DNA of 64,000 nt. Source: Echinometra lucunter (lineage: Eukaryota; Echinodermata; Echinoidea; Camarodonta; Echinometridae). The position numbers and the translations under genes were made by a program. The notes under the pieces are model-generated. The model was not told where the DNA came from. It did no database searches and saw only the letters and a list, made by a program, of their open reading frames with translations. The stretch covers positions 10,675,780-10,739,779 of the forward strand of contig CM057158.1 of NCBI GenBank assembly GCA_029962745.1, in the 5' to 3' direction. Numbering within the stretch: the stretch's first letter is position 1; each line of letters opens with the position of its first letter. Below, piece by piece: positions 53,939 to 64,000 of this stretch.

Positions 53939-54320
53939 TTTTCCTGCAGGAGGCTGTTCATTGTCCCATGTTTGTGCTTGAGTTGTTCTGATGTACTTGT
54001 CCCGTTTAGTGTAGTCTTGTATCGTCCCGTCTAGTTTGTATCTTTTTATACCATTTTCATTAATTCATGATACTGTAATATTATTTTGGGGAACCTGAAT
54101 TACAAGCTCCGCTTTCCAAGGTTTCCCCCACAATATACAGCTAGCATTTAAGTTAAAACTGAACTTTCTAAAATTCAATTATACATTATATCTGTGTACT
54201 GGACCTTTGTGAACTATTTCAATATTTCTAATTGTTAATTTATTCTATACTCACATTTCTGTTGTAAAATAATTATCTTTGCTGTTATTGTGGAAATAAA
54301 CGAAATGAAAATGAAAAAAA

Positions 54321-54811
54321 ATGAATTCTGTTCATGTTGCTGTAGGAGAACTGCTCCTAGGCCATTCTTGGAAGCGTCAGCTGATATCTTTGTGGGCTTT
54401 GTGGAATCATAGAAGTGTAGCACTGGCTGCTTCATGAGAGCTTCTTTCAACTCGTGCCATGCCTTTTCTTGTTCATCTTCCCACATCCACTCTGTATTCT
54501 TGTCCAGTAGGACTCTGAGGGGAGCTGACCTTGTAGATAGGTTTGGAATGAACTTGCTTTGGTAATTTATCATTCCCAAGAAACATTGTACGTCTTGTTT
54601 GCAGGCTAGTCTAGCCATGTTTCTGATGGCTGTAACCTTTTTTGGATCTGGGCTGATTCCATTTTGACTGATCATGTCACCAATGAAGGTTAACTGGTTC
54701 ACACTGAACTCACACTTGTCTCGATTGAGTTTTAGGTTTGATTTGCCTGCAATTTCTAAGACTTGCCTCAGACGATCATCATGTTCGTCCTGAGTGCTTC
54801 CATATACCACA
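54321..54811 (-). pseudogene. Ty3/Gypsy pol, segment 2: RT thumb and RNase H start
   Basis: Minus strand. The frame runs from VVYGSTQDEHDDRLRQVLE through LKLNRDKCEF and LTFIGDMISQNGISPDPKKV (fingers/palm end of RT) to FLGMINYQSKFIPNLS, a connection region, and RNase H start KISADASKNGLGAVLLQQHE. It stops where the LINE was inserted. The upstream part of RT is at 63473-64000 and the downstream part at 45025-45968. The block itself is an open reading frame, so decay is moderate. Confidence 0.9.
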
Positions 54812-54914
54812 TTTTCCGGTTCCGGTTCCGGTTGCAGCATGGAGTGACCACCTTTCACGTGCTCCCGTGAAAAGATCAGAAAAAGTTGCAAAATGATGGT
54901 TTATTCGTTTTAAA

Positions 54915-55925
54915 ATGAGCCAGGAGAATAGTCGTAAAGGAAAAAAGGGTCAGCGGAAGCAGTACAGTCTAAGATCTAGATCAGGAAGAAAGGATAAGGA
55001 CAAAAATATGTCGGAAAGTGACAGCGATGTAGCACGTGGAGACGAGCAGCGTAGGGCGAGGAGTAAGAGCACGAGACAGGGAGCATCACCACCGGAGGCG
55101 CGTGGCGAGGGAGAGCTACAAGGTCAAGGGGACCTACGCGACATGATTCACGAGCTTTCTGTGCAACTCAATTCAAAGCTCGACTCGGTCAAGACGGACA
55201 TAGCAGATATCAAACATTCTGTGAGTACCATTGAAGTTGCTGTACAAGACAATGCTAACAGAATTATGGTGTTGGAAAATGAAAAAGTCCCACAACTTCA
55301 GAGAGAGATTGAAAGAGTAGAGCGAGAATGTGAGAACAAGTTACTTGCAGCAGTGTTGCACGAGAGAAAGCAGAACCTCTTGATGTATGGTGTGCAAACT
55401 AGGCCTAACGAGAATGTGGAAGATGTTGCAAAGCAGAAGTTTGCGCTCTTTATGAACAAGCCTACAAGTGATGATGAAATAGAGAAAATGCAATTTGTAA
55501 GCATCCATAGATTACCTCGCCGACGTAACCCATCGGATTTTGAAGGAGACAAGGCACCAGATGCTATCATTATGAGGTTCGTCAGATTTGCTGACAGGGA
55601 GAAGGTTTTGCGTGCTTTTTACGCCTACAACTCGTCCCAGAGCAGAAGGAAGAGAAGAGGTACAGCAGCTACGAGTGCTGATGCTGCTACTCCGTGAGCC
55701 ATCGCTGAGGATGACCCATTGTATCGCGTGTCTATCCGTACAGATTTGCCACGGAAGATGAAGATTAAGAGAAGTCAGCTAGCGTCAAGAGCGTATGAGC
55801 TAAGACAGCAAGGATTTCTAACAAGGATCAGAGTGATTGGCACAGATGTTGTTCTTCAGACAAGGAAAGCGAGTGGTGCAGATGACTGGAAAGATACAAG
55901 GAGCAATAGTTGTGAAAGGAAATAA
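54915..55925 (+). pseudogene. L1-like ORF1 protein with an internal TGA
   Basis: One frame of 337 codons with a TGA at 55695-55697. The first 260 residues are a basic N-terminus, an acidic patch, a coiled-coil (about residues 75-150, with VLENEKVPQLQREIERVE), and an RRM-like part (ERKQNLLMYGVQTRPNENV, SIHRLPRRRNPSD, APDAIIMRFVRFADREKVLR). After the stop the same frame continues with YRVSIRTDLPRKMKIKRSQL and RIRVIGTDVVLQTRK, the C-terminal domain seen in the ORF1 at 46200. Either a point mutation or a readthrough stop; a mutation is the simpler view. The start ATG at 54915 is the first in frame. Confidence 0.85.
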
Positions 55926-56259
55926 CGAAGAAACTAGGCAGATAGCAGGAATTAAGAACCTGAAAAGAGGATTTTTGAAAGAAGATTAACTTTTTAGTCT
56001 ATAAGGCTCTCATTGAAAAGTGATCTATCATGGGAGTATACTGTGTTGCATCTTGAACTGGAAACAAAGTTGTATTGTTTGTTTTGTGTAGTTATGTGTG
56101 TATTGTGTTCATGTTTTTTGTTTTTTGTAATTGTGTGTATGTTGTATTTGTGTAAAAATAAAAAACCCTCCAGTATATTTATGCATTTCATTTCCCTCTA
56201 TACTATTACCATGTGTGCAACGGCTATGAATAATGTCATGTACATAGTTTTTATTTGTT

Positions 56260-58178
56260 ATGAGTAGTAAAGGTATCAAAATATTTTCACTAAACTGCCG
56301 TGGACTTGGAGAACGATGTAAAAGGGAGGATCTGTTTGATTTTTTGAAAAAGAAAGAAGCAAATATTTATTGTCTACAAGACACTCATTTTGTTTTGGAA
56401 TTAGAAGAAGACATATTGAAAGAGTGGGGAGGAAGAGGTTTCTTTTCATATAAATCATCTAATGCAAGAGGAGTTGCAATATCATTTGATCAAAACACAC
56501 AATTTGTTATAAAAAGAGTGAAGTGTGATAGTGATGGTAATTTTGTAGCCCTTAGTATCCAATGTGGTTTTCTAGATTTTTCATTGATAGCACTTTATGG
56601 GCCAAACACTGATTATCCAGAATTTTTTGGACGTATAGAAAATATCTTACTGGATTGGGATGATCCTCACAAAATTATTTGTGGTGATTGGAATTTGGTA
56701 TACAGTTTAGAGTTAGATACTTTTAATTATCTTCGACTTAGTAATAGAAAGGCGAGGGATAAGGTCCTTGAGATGAAAAATGATTTTAACTTAGTTGATC
56801 CATGGCGTCAACTTCATCCTGATATAAAATCTTTCACCTGGCGACAACCCACCCCATTAAAGCAAAGTAGATTGGATTATTTTTTAATGTCTTCAGATAT
56901 CTTTTCTTTAGTTAGGAAATGTGAGATTGAATTCGGTTATCGTACTGATCATTCAATGATTAGTGTAGACATTGTGTTAGATAAATGTCATAAGAGATTT
57001 AACTATTGGAAGTTTAATAATTCATTTTTGAAAAAGTCTGAATTTGTTGATCTTATCAAGGAAAAGGTAAAAGAAGTTACTTTACAGTACCTTGATATTG
57101 AGTCTCTGGATGGAAGACATTTTGAGAATGTTAGTAAAAAAGACTATAGATTTTTAATTAATGACCAGTTGTTTTTTGATACACTGTTAATGGAGTTGAG
57201 AGCAGTAACAATTTTGTATGCAATTCGTCAGAAAAAGAAGGAAGAAAGTGTAGAAAAGGACCTGGAGTCTGAGATACTTACGTTAGAAAGATTGTTGGAA
57301 CAGAATACAGATACTAGAGAGAATTTAGAAAAAATTCGAGTATTAAGAGAAGAATTAGAACAATTCAGACATCAGAAGCTGGAAATGGCAGCAAATAGAC
57401 TACGGCTTCAAGTAATGCAATTTGGGGAAAAAAACCATCTAAATACTTTTTGAATTTGGAAAAACAAAGGATAACTGAAAAAACATTTCTAAAACTGATT
57501 GATGACAATGGTACTGTGTTGCAAGAGCAAGAAGATATTTTGAAAGAAGTTGGATCATATTATGAACGTTTGTATAAATATCATGCAAATTGTGATGCAG
57601 AAGTTATTTTCTCTCGTATAAGGGAAGATCATTTCCAAAGTCTCACAGAAGAAGAGTGTGTTTCTTTAGAAGGAGAAATATCTTACAGGGAAATTGAATA
57701 TGCAGTAAAGAACATGAAAAATAATAAAGCCCCAGGACAAGATGGATTTACAGTGGAATTTTTCAAATATTTTCTTGAGGAGTTAGGTATATATATGATG
57801 CGTAGTATGAATTTTGCTTACACTTCTGGAAAATTATCTTTTTCACAAAAACTTGGTTTGATAACACTACTTCCTAAAGGTGACAAAGTGAGACATTTAA
57901 TTAAAAACTGGAGACCAATTTCTTTGTTGAACGTTGTTTATAAAATATTATTGAGCTGTATTGCTAATAGACTTTAAAAAGTATTACCTCGTATTATCCA
58001 TGGTAATCAAACAGGATTTTTGTCTGGACGATTTATTGGTGAAAATATTAGAATTTTATATGACATAATTGCTTATACTGAAAAGGAAAAGGTTCCTGGT
58101 ATGATTTTGTTAATTGATTTCGAAAAAGGCTTTTGATAGTCTTTCTCATCACTTTTTATATAAAACTCTCTCCTTTTT
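56260..58178 (+). pseudogene. L1/Tx1-like ORF2, 5' part (endonuclease, RT start)
   Basis: Frame 56260-57453 encodes the endonuclease: GIKIFSLNCRGLGERCKRED, YCLQDTHF, a LYGPNTDYPEF block, ICGDWN, SRLDYFLMSSD and TDHS, then a coiled linker. A frameshift near 57430-57450 switches to 57450-57977, with KNNKAPGQDGFTVEFFKYF and LLPKGDKVRHLIKNWRPISL of the RT. A TAA after ANRL at 57975-57977 and an extra G in the GACTTCGAAAAAG-like catalytic segment near 58130 (LLIDFEKAFDSL-type motif) break it. The frame then stops where the tandem-repeat element begins. It resumes at 61456. Confidence 0.88.
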
Positions 58179-61100
58179 GTCTCGCCCACCGGAGGTGAAG
58201 GCGAGACTAAGGGATCCAAATGGCGTCCGTCCGTCGTCCGTCCGTCGTCCGTCCGTCGTCCGTCCGTCGTCCGTCCGTCGTCCGTCCGTCGTCCGTCCGT
58301 CGTCCGTCCGTCGTCCGTCCGTCGTCCGTCCGTCCGTCCGTCCGTCACAAACGTTATGAAAGATAACTTGGCAACCGTGACTCACTTTTCAACCAAACTT
58401 GGGTTGTAGTTGCACTAAGGGGACCTGCATGTTATGGTCCAGTCAGAGGTCACATGGTAAGGTCAAAGGTCATTTCAGGTCAAACGTTAAAGTTTACGTG
58501 CAAGACTCTCTTATGACACAAAACTCTGCAACCGTGACTCACTTTTCAACCAAACTTGGGTTGTAGATGCACTAAGGGGACCTGCATGTTATGGTCCAGT
58601 CAGAGGTCACATGGTAAGGTCAAAGGTCATTTCAGGTCAAACGTTAAAGTTTACGTGCAAGACTCTCTTATGACACAAAACTCTGCAACCGTGACTCACT
58701 TTTCAACCAAACTTGGGTTGTAGATGCCCTAAGCGGACCTGCATGTTATGCTCTAGTCAGAGGGTCACATGGTAAGGTCAAAGGTCAATTTAGGTCAAAC
58801 GTTAAAATTTACGTGCAAGACTCTCTTATGACACAAAACTCTGCAACTGTGTGACACTGTTCAATCAAACTTGGGTTGTAGATGCACTAAGGGGACCTGC
58901 ATCTTATTGTCCAGTCAGAGGTCACATGGTAAGGTCAAAGGTCATTTCAGGTCAAATGTTAAAGTTGACGTGCAAGACTCCCTTATCACACATAACTTTG
59001 CAACCGTGACTCACTTTTCAACCAAACTTGGGTTGTAGATGCACTAAGGGGACCTGCATGTTATGGTCCAGTCAGAGGTCACATGGTAAGGTCAAAGGTC
59101 ATTTCAGGTCAAACGTTGAAGTTTACGTGCAAGACTCTCTTATGACTCAAAACTCTGCAACCGTGTGACACTTATCTATCAAACTTGGGTTGTCGATGCA
59201 CTAAGGGGACCTGCATGTTATGGTCCAGTCATAGGTCACATGGTAAGGTCAAAGGTCATTTCAGGTCAAACATTAAAGTTTACGTGCAAGACTCTCTTAT
59301 GACACAAAACTCTGCAACCATGTGACACTTATCTATCAAACTTGGGTTGTAGATGCACTAAGGGGACCTGCATGTTATGGTCCAGTCAGAGGTCACATGG
59401 TCAGGTCAAAGGTCATTACAGGTCAAACGTTGAACGGTTTAAAGTTTACGTGCAAGACTCTCTTATGACACAAAACTTTGTCTTCAACAAATTTTGGTCT
59501 TTTGTTTCTCTCCCACAAACTCAATTTACATGCATACCATATTACAATTATTATGTTCAGCATTCAAATCTGGTGTTCTCATCAATTTCAGGCATGCTTT
59601 TTACTAATTATTAACAAAATGCTGCCTTTAACCTCTATCTAATTAGTCAATTTACCCCTGACAGGTTATACGCGTCTATCTTGCGGGTGCCAGGCAACAT
59701 TTTGCACTTGAAAGAATATTAAAACTATACATAAATACTCAGTGCAAAGTGGCTGAGGGATCAGTTTTCTGTTCTCTTCAATTTTATGCATGCTTTAATT
59801 ATTTCCTGTGGCAGTATTCAATATACCATAAAAGATTTTACTCACTAACCCTTCTTCTTAACAAAACATAACTGTTCTCGTATTTCTTTTCTCTAAATTA
59901 TAAGCTCATTATCACACTACATCATCTGCAGCCCTCAGCTACACTACAACCACAAACACTTTTCAACTCCACACATGTAAAATATCAATCATACAATGTT
60001 ACTCATATCAGAGGGATGAGAGTAGAAGCAGGGAAAGTACATGCACGTGAAAATGCAGTACCATTTCATAAAAAACCCTTCTCATATTTTATCAAATGTT
60101 ATTCCATCCCAGTTATTTCACAATGAGCTTTCGATACAGTTCTGTTGTGTGCCATCACAGATCGCGATATTTCTAGTTATTTTCACAAGTGGGCGAGACA
60201 CAACATCGCAAACGCCTTGTTTATTATCAAAATATGAACTTAGTCCCTGTTGCTTTTGAAAGAACTTTTAAATGATACATTCTTACTATTCCTACAGTCT
60301 TGCTCTAATGATAAGAGTTATATTTGACCTAGTCCTTGTTAAGGGTGCTTTTTAAGTCCAATGCTCTCAATCATTGTTAAAGGTATACGGAGAGAGAAAA
60401 ATCCTAGTTTAAGGGTATGCGTTGAGAGAAAAATCCTAGTTAAGGGTATGCGTGGAGAGAAAAATCTTAGTTAAGAGTATACGTGGAGGGAAAAAAATCC
60501 TAGTTAGGGGTATGCGTGGAGAGAAGAATCCTTGTTAAGGGTATGTGTGGAGAGAAAAATCCTAGTTAAGGGTATACGTGGAGAGAAAAATCCTTGTTAA
60601 GGGTATGCGTGGAGAGAAAAATCCTAGTTAAGGGTATACGTGGAGAGAAAAATCCTTGTTAAGGGTATGCGTGGAGAGAAAAATCCTAGTTAAGGGTATA
60701 CGTGGAGAGAAAAATCCTAGTTAAGGGTATGCGTGGAGAGAAAAATCCTAGTTAAGGGTATACGTGGAGAGAAAAATCCTAGTTAAGGGTATGCGTGGAG
60801 AGAAAATCCTAGTTAAGGGTATGCGTGGAGAGAAAAATCCTAGTTAAGGGTATACGTGGAGAGAAAAATCCTAGTTAAGGGTGTGCGTGGAGAGAAAAAT
60901 CCTAGTTAAGGGTATACGTGGAGAGAAAAATCCTTGTTAAGGGTATGCGTGGAGAGAAAAATCCTAGTTAAGGGTATACGTGGAGAGAAAAATCCTAGTT
61001 AAGGGTATGCTGGAGAGAAAAAAATCTGCTTTTTTTTTTTCCTGTGGCAGTATTCAATATACCATAAAAGATTTTACTCACTAACCCTTCTTCTTAACAA

Positions 61101-61455
61101 AACATAACTGTTCTCGTATTTCTTTTCTCTAAATTATAAGCTCATTATCACACTACATCATCTGCAGCCCTCAGCTACACTACAACCACAAACACTTTTC
61201 AACTCCACACATGTAAAATATCAATCATACAATGTTACTCATATCAGAGGGATGAGAGTAGAAGCAGGGAAAGTACATGCACGTGAAAATGCAGTACCAT
61301 TTCATAAAAAACCCTTCTCATATTTTATCAAATGTTATTCCATCCCAGTTATTTCACAATGAGCTTTCGATACAGTTCTGTTGTGTGCCATCACAGATCG
61401 CGATATTTCTAGTTATTTTCACAAGTGGGCGAGACACAACATCGCAAACGCCTTG
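58179..61455. mobile_element. Tandem-repeat element inserted in the LINE RT
   Basis: The left end is a stem-loop head (GTCTCGCCCACC ... GGTGAAGGCGAGAC). Then comes a (GTCCGTCCGTC)n run (about 58227-58346) and about seven tandem copies of a 157-bp unit (58371-59480), and then A+T-rich sequence. A second array of 31-bp units (60380-61020) sits between two direct copies of about 420 bp. The right end is CGCAAACGCCTTG. Deleting it restores the RT frame if a TT is counted as duplicated. There is no coding capacity. The head, microsatellite and 150-bp tandem core resemble pearl/Helentron-associated elements; this is inference. Confidence 0.7.
58371..59480. repeat. 157-bp tandem repeat, about seven copies
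   Basis: Copies begin with GCAACCGTGACTCAC-type words at 58371, 58528, 58685, 58843, 59000, 59157 and 59314, with a partial one near 59470. Each contains AAACTTGGGTTGTAGATGCA, GGACCTGCATGTTATGGTCC and AGGTCACATGGTAAGGTCAA. Some copies carry GTGTGACACT in place of GTGACTCACT, so at least two variants alternate. Confidence 0.93.
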
Positions 61456-61459
61456 TTTA
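59805..61459. repeat. Direct duplication flanking a 31-bp minisatellite
   Basis: 59805-60223 and 61041-61459 are nearly identical (offset 1236). Between them, about 60380-61020, some 20 copies of a 31-bp unit (CTAGTTAAGGGTATGCGTGG plus AGAGAAAAATC) alternate GTATGCGT and GTATACGT variants. The second duplicate runs to the LINE junction; the first ends inside the element. Confidence 0.92.
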
Positions 61460-63382
61460 AATTTGGAAGCTCTTTCATAAAGTGGATAAATTTACTGTAT
61501 AGTGATGCGTACTCTAGTGTTATGGTTAATGGGCAAATAACATCTAGATTTTGCATAGAAAGGGGCTCTAGGCAAGGTGACCCACTTTCGCCCTACCTGT
61601 TTTTGTTATGCGCGGAAATTCTTGGGGTGTTAATTCGAAATTCACACTCGGTCAAAGGAATTTCTGTCAGGTCAAAAGAATTCAAGATCCTTCAGTATGC
61701 CGATGATACAGTATTGTGTTTAGATGGCACAGCTGCCAGTTTCCGCAATGTACTTCATATTTTGGAGTCATTTGGAAATTGTAGTGGGCTTAAGATGAAT
61801 ATGGAGAAAACAAATGCAATTTGGATTGGTGCCTTAAAAGGTAGTGAAGATATAAGATTGGAAGGAAGACAAGTGAATTTTGTGTATAATGATTATTTTC
61901 GTTACCTTGGTACTGACTTTCATGTTGATATTGATAAAATACCTGATTATAATTATGACAGAATTTTGACAAAGTAAAGCGTCAAATGATTTCTTGGATC
62001 AAACGGAACATTACAGTTCTTGGAAGAGTTACAGTTGCTAAATCACTACTGTTACCACAGTTTAATCATTTGTTTATGTCAATCCCAGCTCCTTCAGCTA
62101 AGTTAATGAAAGCAATAAAAGTAAAGTTCTTTAATTTCATATGGAAGAATAAGCCTGATAAAATTAGTAGGAAACAGGTTGTGGGCACTTATGAAGAAGG
62201 GGGTCTTAAGATGCCAGATGTCGAGTTTTTTAGTATGTCATTAAAGCTCACGTGGATTCGAAGATTGGTCTTAGGTACATGTAATGATGTTATCATTTAA
62301 TGCATTCGTTTTTAACAAAACCATTTGTAGTAGGGTTTGGTGATGAATATTTTTTAACATTATCCCATGAAGTTGCCAATCCATTTTGGAAAGATGTATT
62401 TTATGCTTTGTCTTTGCTTTGTCAAGCAGAAGGAGATGGGTGGTTAATGTATCCATTGTGGAGGAATAGTTCTATCCAAATTGGGCAAAAATCTGTATTT
62501 TTTAGATCTTGGTATGAAAAAGGCATCAGATGTATCAATGACTTAATTGATAGTAAGGGGAATTTGTTAACTCGTGAAGAATGTGAACAAAAAATTTTCT
62601 TGAAACTGAACTATTTGTCTTACTATTCTATCAGTCAAGCTATAAAGTGTCAGTATAGAATTTATATTGAAAAATGTGAAAAAAATGTAGAAGGTCCATT
62701 GATGCCGTCACATATCAAAATACTTGTATATGACGTACAAGGATGTCGATACATCTACAAATCTCTTATTGGAAAAACAAAATGTATACCCTCAGTATGT
62801 TTAAAATGGGAACAACATTTAGATTACAGCCCTGATATTTCATTTATGCAGAATTGTCATACTATGATATTTCGATTTATTCCGGATATTGTTTTAAGAT
62901 ATTTTCAGTATAAGATAGTAAACAGGATTTTGTTTTTGAATAAGCAACTGTATAAGATGAAAATAGTCAGTAATGAAACATGTTCGTTTTGTAAAAAAGA
63001 GGTGGAAGACATTGTAAATTTCTTTTACGACTGTGAAATCAGTAAATCAATTTGGAAGGAAACAGCAAAATGGATAAATGAAGGTTCTTTAGTACAGATA
63101 AAGTTTAATTTACGAAATATAATTTTTGGCTTTGAAGAAAAGAGAAATGATGCATTAAAATGCATAGTAATTTTGATCAAACAACAAATGTTCGTACAAA
63201 AGCTTAATAATAAAATTCCTATTTTTAGTATCATAAAGAAAAAGGTTATTCAATATTATGAAGATGAGAGATATATTAATCTTATTTCAGGTACACATAA
63301 CAAATTTGTTGCTAAATGGCAGTCACTTAAATCTTTGTTTAAAACTAAAAGAGAGAAATGTAAAGTATTGTATTTCATTTGA
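61456..63382 (+). pseudogene. L1/Tx1-like ORF2, 3' part (RT and C-terminus)
   Basis: After the inserted element the frame continues with LFKFGSSFIKWINLLYSDAY, then GSRQGDPLSPYLFLLCAEIL and the catalytic YADD (ILQYADDTVLCLD), then KMNMEKTNAIW and the thumb. It ends with FRYLGTDF-type residues and a stop at 61977. Frames 61986-62300 (WIKRNITVLGRVTVAKSLLL) and 62300-63382 follow with one frameshift each. The last block has a Cys-rich motif (CSFCKKEVEDIVNFFYDC) and the C-terminus ...KVLYFI. Its Cys block is like the one at 35254, from a different family. Confidence 0.88.
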
Positions 63383-63472
63383 GTGTAAAATACATTTTTC
63401 TACATTGTGAAATGTTTATTTAACTCAATAAAATAGCCTATGGAGGGCTAAAAAAATTATAAAAAAAAAAAA

Positions 63473-64000
63473 ATACCACAATGTCATCCATCATAGTAGA
63501 CACCTGGTACATGTACAAACACGTTGTGTATTATCTTGTGAAATACTTCTGGTGCACTACAAATACCAAATGGTAACCTGAGAAATCTGTATCTACCAAT
63601 GAATGAATGTACATAGTTTTGAACTTTGTTCATCCAACTCAATTTGCCAAAATCCACTGGAAGCATCTAGTTTGCTGAAGTACTTTGCATTGGTAAATTC
63701 TGCTGTGATTTCATCACGTGATGGTAACTGATAGTGTTCTCGTTTGATCACTTTGTTAAGGTCTCGCGGGTCTAAACATACCCTAAGCTTTCCATTCTTT
63801 TTGGTCATGACAACTAATGATGAGACCCAATCTGTTGGCTCATCCACTGATTGAATGACATTCATGCGCTCCATTTTGTCTAATTCTTGCTTTAGTTTGT
63901 CACAAATTGGAAATGGAACTTTGCGACATGCGTGTTTCACTGGCTGTGTGTTTTCTAACAACACAATATGATGTTTTCCTGGCAAACATCCTAGGCCTTC
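63473..64000 (-). pseudogene. Ty3/Gypsy pol, segment 1: RT N-terminal half
   Basis: Minus strand, continuing beyond the window. It reads GKHHIVLLENTQPVKHACRK, then LKQELDKMERMNVIQSVDEP, SSLVVMTKKNGKLRVCLDPR and SKLDASSGFWQIELDEQSS, the conserved RT blocks with the first catalytic Asp. A frameshift leads to RYRFLRLPFGICSAPEVFHK and, after another shift, the MDDIVV catalytic box at the junction with the LINE. Frameshifts show it is inactive. Gag and protease are outside the window. Confidence 0.9.

Larger units (their letters stand above)
45969..54320 (+). mobile_element. Full-length LINE of jockey/CR1/L2 type, intact ORFs
   Basis: 8.35 kb, plus strand, inserted in Gypsy RNase H. It has a 5' UTR (45969-46199), ORF1 (46200-47042), a 3.8-kb spacer, ORF2 (50843-53938) and a 3' UTR ending in GAAATGAAAATGAAAAAAA. 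Joining the flanks (GGGATGCC then ATGAATTCTG) restores the Gypsy reading without leftover bases, so there is no target duplication of useful length. Both ORFs are open and the catalytic motifs are intact, so the element may be recent or active. Confidence 0.93.
54812..63472 (+). mobile_element. L1/Tx1-like LINE, full length, interrupted
   Basis: Inserted in the Gypsy RT with ATACCACA on both sides (54804-54811 and 63473-63480), an 8-bp target duplication. It starts with TTTTCCGGTTCCGGTTCCGG, has ORF1 (54915-55925) and ORF2 (56260-63382), and ends with AATAAAATAG and a poly-A run. A 3.3-kb tandem-repeat element at 58179-61455 splits ORF2. ORF1 has one in-frame stop and ORF2 has a frameshift, a stop and further damage, so it is a recent but inactive copy. 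Confidence 0.93.

Noticed and set aside
58371..61020. CRISPR-like array (regular repeats of 157 and 31 bp)
   Set aside because: Units are directly adjacent with no unique spacers, in an animal genome. They are tandem repeats within a mobile element.

Overview
The window is a piece of an animal nuclear genome, most likely a marine invertebrate deuterostome (probably an echinoderm). The reasons are interrupted genes with canonical GT/AG introns, one multi-exon gene of the polycystin-1/REJ family, A+T-rich introns, and a very dense and diverse transposon load. It is draft scaffold sequence: three gaps of exactly 500 N (5033-5532, 17275-17774, 28072-28571) are placeholders of unknown true length.

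The only host protein-coding gene I can support is on the + strand, in five exons at 1377-1649, 2419-2524, 2676-2996, 4906-5032 (running into the first gap) and 28813-29010. The splice phases fit, and together they encode the segment upstream of the GPS site, the GPS motif and the first transmembrane helix of a polycystin-1-like protein. The 5' end lies before the window, and the PLAT and channel exons were not found after 29010. The intron that splits the GPS region is about 23.8 kb and is largely transposons. The other host-type genes are three identical tRNA-Arg(UCU) genes at 36158, 36555 and 36952, on a 397-bp tandem repeat bounded by long inverted arms.

Left part (1-17 kb): introns with hAT-type non-autonomous elements (6126-7687, 14272-15298), a foldback element at 3771-3903, and a 906-bp tandem duplication (11455-13266) built from a MITE with 9-bp target duplications. 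Next comes a 5'-truncated, decayed LINE on the minus strand (18173-24634). From 25 to 35 kb: a further hAT element (27186-27827), a tandem-repeat element at 29387-30710, a TTAA-flanked element at 30917-31459, and a decayed L1-like 3' end at 35095-35787. From 38 to 45 kb: two sister 1.5-kb hAT elements, one of them inside a retroelement, and another copy of the 9-bp-TSD MITE that itself carries a MITE with a TTAGGG-like core.

The right third is a nest. A Ty3/Gypsy pol gene on the minus strand (42788 to beyond 64000) is cut by (i) a hAT element at 43525-45024, (ii) a full-length LINE at 45969-54320 with intact ORF1 and a 1031-residue ORF2, the sister of the 18-24 kb copy, and (iii) a full-length L1/Tx1-like LINE at 54812-63472 with its own 8-bp target duplication. 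The last of these is broken in its reverse transcriptase by a 3.3-kb tandem-repeat element (58179-61455). The nesting gives a relative order of events: Gypsy first, then the LINEs and the hAT, then the tandem-repeat element.

No complete new biological system was found. The most unusual signals are a tRNA gene array inside an inverted-repeat structure, a LINE with a 3-3.8 kb spacer between its ORFs, a hybrid MITE from unequal exchange, and a shared palindromic motif across several hAT families.
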